From Leidyana gryllorum EB-2025a (Eukaryota > Apicomplexa), in assembly GCA_048772705.1 (NCBI GenBank), contig JBLWGC010000181.1, positions 1-35,487 on the forward strand: DNA of 35,487 nt, given 5' to 3'. A program made the translations under genes and the position numbers. The stretch's first letter is position 1. The number at the start of each line of letters is the position of its first letter. Below, in pieces: positions 22,705-28,825 of this stretch. The notes beneath the pieces are model-generated. The model was not told where the DNA came from. It did no database searches and saw only the letters and a program-made list of their open reading frames with translations.

Positions 22705-22776
22705 GGGCCTATGGCGCAACGGTAGCGCGTCTGACTCCAGATCAGAAGGTTGGGGGTTCGAATCACTCTGGGCTCA
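22705..22776 (+). tRNA. tRNA-Trp(CCA)
   Basis: As at 8454, with one T-stem mismatch (GGGGG/CACTC). A T5 run lies about 14 nt downstream. Confidence 0.87.
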
Positions 22777-22812
22777 ACCGGACTCTATGTTTTTCCCGTT
22801 TGGGACGCAACC

Positions 22813-22892
22813 TGACAAAAGTGGGATTCGAACCCACGACCTTTCGGACTCCGGTCTGAGCACAGCGCCTCAGACCACCCGGTCATCTTGCC
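22813..22892 (-). tRNA. tRNA-Leu(CAG)
   Basis: As at 8562. Confidence 0.87.
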
Positions 22893-22986
22893 GGGATGTT
22901 GTTGGCTCGCCGCTCCACGCGTTTTCTATCCCTGGAATCTCAAGATGGAAGGACTTTTGGGGTTTCAGGCCGGTGTGTTCGGAGCG

Positions 22987-23058
22987 TCCGAGATAGTATA
23001 GTGATTAGTATTTCCGCCTGTCACGCGGAAGACCCGGGTTCGATTCCCGGTCTCGGAG
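22987..23058 (+). tRNA. tRNA-Asp(GTC)
   Basis: Fully paired, as at 8735. Confidence 0.95.
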
Positions 23059-23113
23059 CACAGTTGATCTCGCTTAAGATTGTCTTTTTTGGTGCCCGCT
23101 GAAAGTTGCGAGC

Positions 23114-23186
23114 TACAGCCATCGAGGATCGAACTCGGGACCTTCTGCGTGCTAACCAGACGTCGTGACCACTAGACCATGGCTGC
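23114..23186 (-). tRNA. Val-type tRNA body with anticodon AGC
   Basis: Acceptor, D arm and T loop are those of Val at 8862. The loop is TTAGCAC, giving AGC (Ala), and a G-G mismatch closes the anticodon stem. It is the repeat partner of the intact Val(AAC) at 8862, so probably a decaying copy. Confidence 0.65.
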
Positions 23187-23249
23187 ACGGACGGTCCCGC
23201 AGATCAAGAGGAGTGGTGAGGTTTCACAAAGCAGTGAGAATTAGTTGTG

Positions 23250-23321
23250 AGGTCGCGCCGGGAATCGAACCCAGATCGGGAGATTCAGAGTCTCCAGTGC
23301 TAAGCACTACACCACGCAGCC
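23250..23321 (-). tRNA. tRNA-Gln(CTG)
   Basis: As at 12142, with one C-A acceptor mismatch. With Val, Ala and Pro it forms an inverted copy of 11636-12351. Confidence 0.82.
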
Positions 23322-23423
23322 CATTCACTCCTTCACAAAAAGAGGTGGTAGAGCATCCGGACTAGCCCTCAACCGGACACATGCAACACGCGTATCTCTA
23401 CTAACCTCTGAGATATTGGAACT

Positions 23424-23483
23424 GGCTCTTGTACCTTAGTCGGCAGAGCGTGTGGTTGTAAAATACAAACTCGCAGATCCGGT
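23424..23483 (+). pseudogene. tRNA-Asn-like pseudogene
   Basis: GTCGGCAGAGCGTGTGG matches the Asn D arm; the anticodon and T arms have decayed. Confidence 0.5.
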
Positions 23484-23598
23484 CTCTGAGGCAACCTTCA
23501 CACATACTGCGGTGCCCAAGTCCATCTAAGGGCTACAGGGCACCCTCAAAGCTCTCAACTCTGTAGTCAAATAGCGCCAGTTGCAGCACTACAAACTT

Positions 23599-23671
23599 TG
23601 GACGACCTGGGCATTGATCCCAGTACCTCTTGCACGCTAAGCGAGCGCTTCACCATTTGAGCTAGTCCCCC
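23599..23671 (-). pseudogene. tRNA-Ala(AGC), degraded
   Basis: It aligns with 11795, with mismatches in the acceptor, D and anticodon stems. Confidence 0.62.
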
Positions 23672-23750
23672 GCTGTGCAGACCCCATCGCATTTAGTGGT
23701 ACTTCACATAGTATGACCACTCTCTCGAGTGTACCCAGCGGCCGACAGGC

Positions 23751-23822
23751 GGCTGTTTGGTCTAGTGGTATGATCCTTCCTTAGGGTGGAAGGAGTCCTG
23801 GGTTCGATTCCCAGAACAGCCC
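23751..23822 (+). tRNA. tRNA-Pro(AGG)
   Basis: Fully paired, same as 4513. Confidence 0.94.
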
Positions 23823-23947
23823 TCTGGGTTGTCGGTTGACCCGATGGGATAAGCAGTTTTAGAAGTAACACAGCCACCGCGTCGACACTCAAGGCAATTA
23901 ACATCTCAAGAATTGCATTTCGGCTACCTCTTCCAGGTTGAAGACTA

Positions 23948-24011
23948 AGCAGTGCAGCTCAGCGGAAGAGTGTTGGGCCAAAGGTCAGTCGATCGAAACG
24001 ACTCACTGCTA
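23948..24011 (+). pseudogene. Initiator tRNA-Met without anticodon
   Basis: Acceptor AGCAGTG/CACTGCT and T loop ATCGAAA are present, but the anticodon loop is deleted (GTTGGGCCAAAGG). Confidence 0.8.
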
Positions 24012-24059
24012 AGTGTGCGCAAAAGGGAAACAGTCTAGAATAGATCGGCTCGTGACCAA

Positions 24060-24131
24060 AGCCTTCTGCCGGAATCGAACCGGCGACCTTTCGCTTACTA
24101 AGCGAATGCTCTGCCCCTAAGCTAAGAAGGC
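24060..24131 (-). tRNA. tRNA-Thr(AGT)
   Basis: Fully paired, as at 15610. Confidence 0.94.
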
Positions 24132-24207
24132 AATGCAAGCCGAAGATTACGAAACAGTCTCTATTGACGGAGATTACTGGACCACTTTGCTCGAGTAGTG
24201 CAAGGAC

Positions 24208-24280
24208 TTCCACTGCCGGGACTTGAACCCGGATCGTGCGAGTGAGAGCCGCTTGTCCTAGCCACTTAGACTACAGTGGG
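24208..24280 (-). pseudogene. tRNA-Glu(CTC), degraded
   Basis: T arm intact and loop CTCTCAC. Acceptor position 1 and the anticodon stem are mismatched. Confidence 0.62.
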
Positions 24281-24414
24281 CAAGTTCCCCAATTGAGGTT
24301 TCGGATGAGAACCGTACCCTCTTAACAAGACGTGGTCCGTCGGGTCAACCTACAACAAAAGGGTTGCAGTAGAAAGTGGAGGGTCTCTCCACTAAGCTCA
24401 GAAACATTGTAAGG

Positions 24415-24486
24415 GGTCTTGTAGCTCAGTGGCAGAGCGTGTGGCTTTTGATGACAAACTCGGAGGTCCGGAACCTAACAGAACCG
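24415..24486 (+). pseudogene. tRNA-Asn pseudogene
   Basis: GGTCTTGTAGCTCAG and CAGAACC keep both ends. The anticodon arm is scrambled (GGCTTTTGATGAC). Confidence 0.6.
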
Positions 24487-24604
24487 GCTTCAGATGCACC
24501 CTAGACATTGAGTGCGGTGCTCTCCCAATGGCACTTGTGGTTCGCGACTCTTCAAAGATGGTAGCGATGGGTCTGAAGGCGGCCACGTGCAGCCGTACCT
24601 ACTT

Positions 24605-24677
24605 TGGACGACCTGGGCATCGATCCCAGTACCTCTCGCATGCTAAGCGAGCGCTCTACCATTTGAGCTAGTCGCCC
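24605..24677 (-). tRNA. tRNA-Ala(AGC)
   Basis: Fully paired, same as 11795. Confidence 0.94.
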
Positions 24678-24765
24678 GTGGTGCAGACCCCATCGCATTT
24701 GTTGGTTCTCAACATAGGATGACCACTTTTTAAACTGTCTTCAGCGGGTTGCACGAACGACAGGC

Positions 24766-24837
24766 GGCTGTTTGGTGTAGTGGTATGATACTTCCGTCGG
24801 GTGGAAGAAGTCCTAGGTTCCATTCTTAGAACAGCCC
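24766..24837 (+). pseudogene. tRNA-Pro(CGG), degraded
   Basis: Acceptor and anticodon stem are intact. Loop position 32 is G and the T loop reads TTCCATT, weakening box B. Confidence 0.6.
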
Positions 24838-24913
24838 GCTTTGTTGTATCTTTTCCCAACCTGCCTGGCAGCATGGTTCTGGGTTCAGGTGATTCCTCGG
24901 AGAAAGTCGGAGG

Positions 24914-24986
24914 GGGAGTGTAGCGCAGTCGGTAGCGCGTAGGTCTGCTAATCCTGAAGTCGAGAGTTCGATCCTCTCCACTCCCA
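24914..24986 (+). tRNA. Elongator-Met-like tRNA body with anticodon GCT
   Basis: A 73-nt cloverleaf with perfect stems: GGGAGTG/CACTC CC acceptor, GCGC D stem and GAGAG/CTCTC T stem. The D arm AGCGCAGTCGGTAGCGCG, the stem TAGGT/TCCTG with its T31-T39 mismatch, and the short variable loop are hallmarks of eukaryotic elongator tRNA-Met. The anticodon at 24947-24949 is GCT (Ser), not CAT, and the long variable arm of a true tRNA-Ser is absent. Single copy, well preserved. Confidence 0.82.
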
Positions 24987-25030
24987 TGGTCAGAATCGAA
25001 ACCGCCGACAAACTCATCATGCTATCATTC

Positions 25031-25102
25031 TGCATCTGTCAGGAATCGCACACGGGTTATCTCGATGGCAGCGAGCGACTCTTCCACTAGACCAGAGATG
25101 CA
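25031..25102 (-). pseudogene. tRNA-Gly pseudogene
   Basis: GCATCTG at the 3' side and ACCAGAGATGC at the 5' side mark Gly. T and D arms are mutated (loop TGCGATT). Confidence 0.6.
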
Positions 25103-25167
25103 GAACACGATTTGGTGAATCTTGTACGTGGTGACAGCCATTCCTCATAAGCTTATCGATGCATCAA

Positions 25168-25239
25168 AGCCTTCTGCCGGAATCGAACCGGTGACTTCTC
25201 GCTTACGAAGCGAACGCTCTGCCCCTAAGCTAAGAAGGC
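25168..25239 (-). tRNA. tRNA-Thr(CGT)
   Basis: Acceptor GCCTTCT/AGAAGGC and T arm pair, and the loop is TTCGTAA. One mismatch lies at the foot of the anticodon stem. Confidence 0.85.
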
Positions 25240-25371
25240 AACTTAGCTGGAGAATCATGTGGCAGTTGTATCGACAAAAGTTAGCCGGGTGCCACGTGCA
25301 CGGCGGGCTGTCCCGCGCGCATCGTGGGGGCATGCTGGGATGAAGTCGCAGGTTGTCCTGACTACAACGCC

Positions 25372-25451
25372 TGACAAGAGTGGGATTCGAACCCACGCCC
25401 TTTCGGACTGCGGCCTGAACACAGCGCCTTGGACCACTCGGCCATCTTGCC
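25372..25451 (-). tRNA. tRNA-Leu(CAG), Leu(AAG)-type body
   Basis: The body matches Leu(AAG) at 21422, not the module Leu(CAG) type. The loop TTCAGGC gives CAG, with CTGTG/CGCAG stem and intact acceptor and T stem. CAG has thus arisen on two Leu backgrounds. Confidence 0.9.
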
Positions 25452-25545
25452 GAAATGTTGTTGGCTCGCCGCCCCACGCGTTTTCTATCCGTGGAATCTC
25501 AACATGGAAGAACTTCTGGGGCTGAAGGCCGGCGTATCCAGAGCG

Positions 25546-25616
25546 TCCGAGATAGTATAGCGGTTAGGATTTCCGCCTATCACGCGGAAGACCAGGGTCG
25601 ATTCCAGGTCTCGGAG
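25546..25616 (+). pseudogene. tRNA-Asp-like (anticodon ATC), degraded
   Basis: Acceptor and anticodon stem are kept and the loop is CTATCAC. A T-loop base is missing (GGGTCGATT). Confidence 0.62.
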
Positions 25617-25669
25617 CACAGTTCGTTTTTCCGCTTCAGACTTCGTGGTGCTCAGATAAAGTTTCGAGC

Positions 25670-25742
25670 TACAGCCACCGAGGATCGAACTCGGGACCTT
25701 CTGCGTGTGAAGCAGACGTCGTAACCACTAGACCATGGCTGC
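25670..25742 (-). tRNA. tRNA-Val(CAC)
   Basis: Fully paired, loop TTCACAC, same as 12279. Confidence 0.93.
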
Positions 25743-25835
25743 GCGGAGCTTTCGGACTGAGAAAGGGGCGTGGGTCTCTGGAAACAGGTATCTGATGAGG
25801 GGCGAAAACCACGGAATGCTATGAGGTCTGCACAG

Positions 25836-25852
25836 CGGGCGACTAGCTCAAC
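25836..25852 (+). pseudogene. tRNA-Ala 5' stub
   Basis: GGGCGACTAGCTCAA, the first 15 or so bases of Ala(AGC), joined to the flank of the Gly gene at 25863. Confidence 0.6.
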
Positions 25853-25862
25853 AAGATATTAT

Positions 25863-25933
25863 GCATCTGTGGTCTAGTGGTAGAATGTCTCGTTGCCATC
25901 GAGACGACCCGGGTTCGATTCCCGGCAGATGCA
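25863..25933 (+). tRNA. tRNA-Gly(GCC)
   Basis: Fully paired 71-nt cloverleaf. A T4 run lies about 15 nt past its end. Confidence 0.95.
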
Positions 25934-26009
25934 GAAGACACAGTTGGTTTTCCCACCATTCCAGGGATTCACGCTTGAGTTGGTGTCTGACCCCTCCGAT
26001 CACATCGCA

Positions 26010-26092
26010 CGACAACTGCTGGATCTGCACCAGCCCGGCCCAGGCCCTGTAGAGATCAAATCTTCTCCCCTTCCCCACTCGGGCAAGTTGGC
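26010..26092 (-). pseudogene. tRNA-Ser pseudogene (anticodon TGA)
   Basis: Class II layout with loop TTTGATC, but the anticodon stem and T loop are damaged. Relative of 18368. Confidence 0.55.
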
Positions 26093-26189
26093 AACTGTCG
26101 AACTTAGTAACAGATTCCATCCGTATTCGTCGTAGAATGTTGGGGCTTCTTCGGGTCGAGGGCAACCCTGTATCACAGATCCACTGCCT

Positions 26190-26263
26190 TGGTCACGCCC
26201 GGGCTCGAACCGGGGACCTTGAGCTTATTAGGCTCACGCTCTAACCGACTGAGCTACGCGACC
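26190..26263 (-). tRNA. tRNA-Ile(AAT)
   Basis: Fully paired 74-nt cloverleaf. The run 26190-26598 (Ile, Ser, Lys-pseudogene) is the reverse complement of 13921-14308. Confidence 0.94.
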
Positions 26264-26382
26264 GCCTCCGACGACAGATGGCACCGATTCACTTACTTGA
26301 TGCCTCTGCGTCGCCACTGCAATCCTTAGCATGTACTGCTGGTGTTTTGAGCCCAGCCGCCTACTCCGATGATCGCAGCACA

Positions 26383-26464
26383 CGACAACTGCTGGATTTG
26401 AACCAGCGCGGGCCAGGCCCAGTAGATTTCTAGTCTACCCCCTTAACCACTCGGGCAAGTTGCC
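26383..26464 (-). tRNA. tRNA-Ser(AGA)
   Basis: Intact class II tRNA as at 14032. Confidence 0.92.
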
Positions 26465-26532
26465 GCTGTCGAACTTGGCATTTTGCGACCAGTGGCTTCA
26501 CATACGATTCAGCGAGCTTTACTAGGACTGCT

Positions 26533-26598
26533 CGCGCCGCCCGAACCCGCGGTTCTCCCTTCAAAAGTCTTGCGCTCTACCGACGGAGTTGGGGCGGC
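26533..26598 (-). pseudogene. tRNA-Lys-derived pseudogene
   Basis: Inverted copy of the cassette's dead Lys. Confidence 0.5.
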
Positions 26599-26727
26599 AA
26601 GGAAGCTCGCCCCGTACCCGAGGAAGGCACAGGATTCCACGATCAATACAAATGGTTACTAAGTCCGAATTTGTATCAGAGATCCACTCACTTGGTCACG
26701 CCGACATACCACCCTCACTTGAAGATT

Positions 26728-26800
26728 GTCCGGGTCGTCTAGGTGCTTACAACAGCAAGTTGTGGCTGTGCATACCCAGGCCCGAATCCTGGCTTGGATA
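26728..26800 (+). pseudogene. tRNA-His(GTG), degraded
   Basis: It aligns with His at 20464. The D loop is longer, one anticodon-stem pair is lost and the acceptor relies on three G-T pairs. Confidence 0.6.
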
Positions 26801-26920
26801 GTATGTCCCCGATGTCTCGAATGGGAGATGTGGGCGAAGTCTGTCCACACCCACCATCGGGCGTAGCTGCCCATGTCCTGTCTTGATCGCTACACACTCC
26901 CATTTGACGGCTCCGCTAGT

Positions 26921-26993
26921 GGCGCTATGGCCTAATGGATATGGCATCGGTCTACGGAACCGGGGATTCTGGGTTCGAGTCCCAGTAGCGTCT
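26921..26993 (+). tRNA. tRNA-Arg(ACG)
   Basis: A 73-nt cloverleaf with GGCGCTA/TAGCGTC, TCGGT-CTACGGA-ACCGG (ACG at 26954-26956) and CTGGG/CCCAG. It is the only intact Arg(ACG). Confidence 0.92.
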
Positions 26994-27051
26994 GGACGAA
27001 TGGCCGGGTTGCAGCCTGTTGAGTGCCGTGTTGCGTCAACAACTATCAGGC

Positions 27052-27123
27052 GGGCTGTTCTGGGAATCGAACCCAGGACTTCTTCCACCCGAAGGAAGAA
27101 TCATACCACTAGACCAAACAGCC
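27052..27123 (-). tRNA. tRNA-Pro(CGG)
   Basis: Fully paired 72-nt cloverleaf. Confidence 0.94.
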
Positions 27124-27158
27124 GCCTAGATCACTCAATGCCATGAGGTAGGCACAGA

Positions 27159-27230
27159 GGGAGGCTAGCCCAGATGATGAAACGGTGCTTAGTGTACGAA
27201 AGGTTCTGGGATCGATTCTCAGCTCATCCG
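27159..27230 (+). pseudogene. tRNA-Ala-type pseudogene
   Basis: T arm CTGGG-ATCGATT-CTCAG and acceptor positions recall Ala. The anticodon loop reads TTAGTGT and several stems are lost. Confidence 0.5.
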
Positions 27231-27330
27231 AACTAGATAGATGGAACCCTCGCCGGAGTAGTCTAGTTGGCTCAACGCTGTCTGCCAAAACCATCAGGTT
27301 GAGTAGTACTTCGCCGATCACCACTCTACT

Positions 27331-27410
27331 TCCGGTGGGACGGAATCGAACCGCCGACTATCTGATGCCAGCACTACAGTCAGATGCTCTACCAACTGAG
27401 CTACCCCCGG
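27331..27410 (-). tRNA. tRNA-Tyr(GTA) with 7-nt intron
   Basis: An 80-nt gene. Acceptor CCGGGGG/CCACCGG has one G-A mismatch, the anticodon stem is TCTGA/TCAGA, the anticodon complement lies at 27375-27377, and T stem GGCGG/CCGTC pairs. The intron (27367-27373) follows position 37, the standard site; Tyr is the tRNA most regularly intron-bearing in eukaryotes. Confidence 0.85.
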
Positions 27411-27447
27411 CCGTCCAACTGCTCCGGGGTTCAAAAGGCTCAACCCC

Positions 27448-27511
27448 AGATCCTCGACCTTTCGCACTGCGGTCTGAGCACAGCGCCTTAGACAACTCGG
27501 CCATCTTGCCA
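27448..27511 (-). pseudogene. tRNA-Leu(CAG) fragment
   Basis: The 5' acceptor, D arm and anticodon arm of Leu are present; the T arm and 3' acceptor are replaced by a Tyr-side spacer. Inverted partner of 5209-5287. Confidence 0.62.
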
Positions 27512-27597
27512 CAGTGTTCATCCCTCCACGCGTTTTTTGTCCGTGAGCCAAAATAGAAAGACTTCTGGGATTGGAGGCCGGCGTGTTCAGAGCGTCC

Positions 27598-27618
27598 GAG
27601 ATAGTATAGTGGTTAGTA
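27598..27618 (+). pseudogene. tRNA-Asp 5' fragment
   Basis: AGATAGTATAGTGGTTAGTA, then a direct join to the Lys-body gene flank; mirror of 5097-5127. Confidence 0.7.
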
Positions 27619-27633
27619 AGGGAGATAGATCCA

Positions 27634-27706
27634 CACCGCCTGCGGGGCTCGAACCCGCGACTGCAAGATTGAAAGTCTTGCGCTCTACGGACTGAGCTAG
27701 GGCGGC
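27634..27706 (-). tRNA. Lys-type tRNA body with Glu anticodon TTC
   Basis: Inverted twin of 5006, with the same loop CTTTCAA and the same G18-G19 change; one acceptor G-T instead of G-C. Confidence 0.72.
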
Positions 27707-27807
27707 AACGAAGCTCTAAACTGAGTTACACCCTATTTGCCGTTGGGTGGAGCCCTGGATCCGTTCGACCGGTGGAACAATGAGCTTCAGTAACTTCCGT
27801 TAACATT

Positions 27808-27878
27808 GCCTTCTTAGCTGGTGGCAGAGCATTCGCTTTGTAAGCGAAAGGTCGCCGGTTCGATTCCGGCAGAAGGCT
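27808..27878 (+). tRNA. tRNA-Thr(TGT)
   Basis: Acceptor GCCTTCT/AGAAGGC, TTCGC-TTTGTAA-GCGAA and GCCGG/CCGGC pair. The D loop is altered (GCTGGTGGCAGAGC). Confidence 0.85.
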
Positions 27879-27951
27879 TTGCTCACGCACTTAAGCTTTT
27901 CTGAGTGGTCTCTCAGTTTTGGAGGGGAATTGCAATGCACTTTAGATTGGT

Positions 27952-28023
27952 TGTCCGAGCCAGGAATCGAGCCTGGGTTTGCACGGCCACGACGTGCTGT
28001 CCTAACCACTAGACGACTCGGAC
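27952..28023 (-). tRNA. tRNA-His(GTG)
   Basis: Fully paired 72-nt cloverleaf; inverted partner of 20464. Confidence 0.93.
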
Positions 28024-28124
28024 AAATCTTTGAGCGAGGCTGTAGAGGTAGCGAAGCATCGATCAGGATGGGATGGAACAGGAGCGTCAGACGAACTGCG
28101 TTGCAAGAAGTCCACTCCTCAACT

Positions 28125-28186
28125 TCGGGTGGGACGGAATTTACTCGTGGAATATCTGATGCCACCACTACAGTCAGATACGTTAC
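28125..28186 (-). pseudogene. tRNA-Tyr-derived pseudogene, interrupted by the retroelement
   Basis: It matches 20289-20367 in reverse from the 3' acceptor through the anticodon to the D loop. The homology then stops at GTTAC, where the LTR begins. The missing end should lie right of the window. Confidence 0.7.
28182..28186. repeat. Target-site duplication, left copy
   Basis: GTTAC directly before the left LTR. The only two bases visible after the right LTR are GT, consistent with the same five bases. Confidence 0.65.
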
Positions 28187-28788
28187 TGTTGTAACCCCAA
28201 GTCGCTACTCCAGGGGAACGAGGCCCAGTTCTCATCTCTGCATACTTTCGACCACAAGTCAGACTTAGAACCAAGTTAGTATTTTTGCCGACAAGTCTAC
28301 CACGAATATGTCGCACACGACGGCGCAAAACAAGAACTACGACTTGTTGTACCAAGTGCAAAAGTTATCTTAGGCCGCCTCTTGCCTAGTCCAACTCTGA
28401 CTTAGCCAACTTTGCTTGCGTGTGTCTCTCGCTCTGGTGTCCCTCTCACTCCACCCATGTGCCAGTCGCTCGCACTCTTGCGGAGCCTCGCGCTGGACAC
28501 ACACGGTAGTTCTCCCCGACACCACACTCTGATCATTCATGTGAGTGTCTGCACAGTTACACTGTCGCAGAGAGCTCGGACCACTAGGGTGCATTTGCCT
28601 TTACGCTTTAGTAGTGGTTGCTTTACGTTCGTTAATAATGCCTTTTCACCATCTTATACATGCCCCTATATAAGTGCCAAATATGTAGGGAAGTATCCAG
28701 ATGGATGTTAATTCGGTTGGAAATTTCACCAAGTCGAATCTGGCCACCCGATAGGAAGTTGACCATCAGGCAAACACGAACTACAACA
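28187..28788 (-). repeat. 3' LTR
   Basis: 602 bp with TGTTGT...ACAACA ends. About 97.3% identical to the right LTR by eye. A TATATA motif lies near its right side (element 5' side) in both copies. Confidence 0.95.
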
Positions 28789-28792
28789 CACG

Positions 28793-28802
28793 CCCCCTCC
28801 TC
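28793..28802 (-). other. Polypurine tract
   Basis: Ten purines (GAGGAGGGGG on the element's sense strand) a few bases from the 3' LTR, where plus-strand DNA synthesis is primed in this family. Confidence 0.75.
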
Positions 28803-28825
28803 GGGAAAGGCATCGTCCCTGATGA

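Larger units (their letters stand above)
22466..23058. repeat. Five-gene tRNA module, copy 4
   Basis: Same order as copy 1, inside the longer direct repeat 22120-23190. Confidence 0.85.

Noticed and set aside
24914-24986. Ordinary tRNA-Ser(GCT)
   Set aside because: It lacks the long variable arm and has an elongator-Met D arm. A genuine Ser(GCT) is at 9226.
42-28168. Many open frames of 60-156 codons on both strands in the array
   Set aside because: They run through tRNA genes and spacers, repeat wherever the tRNA modules repeat (phrases such as GIRTHDLSDSG recur), and show no domains. They are by-products of GC-rich tRNA sequence.
1-28186. Bacterial, phage or organelle tRNA array
   Set aside because: No encoded CCA, an intron-bearing Tyr, a eukaryotic initiator Met, and a chromodomain Ty3/Gypsy element in the same contig.
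1-28186. tRNA-derived SINE cluster
   Set aside because: SINEs usually derive from one tRNA, with a tail and scattered target duplications. Here about 20 isotypes with complete cloverleaves occur in syntenic blocks.
1-28186. CRISPR-like regular repeat and spacer pattern
   Set aside because: The regular spacing comes from 72-82 bp tRNA genes of many kinds on both strands. There is no short identical repeat and no cas gene.
28371-28711. Open frames of 74-99 codons inside the LTRs and opposite gag and pol
   Set aside because: The LTR ones occur in both LTRs and the others are antisense to well-supported gag and pol domains; no coding signature of their own.
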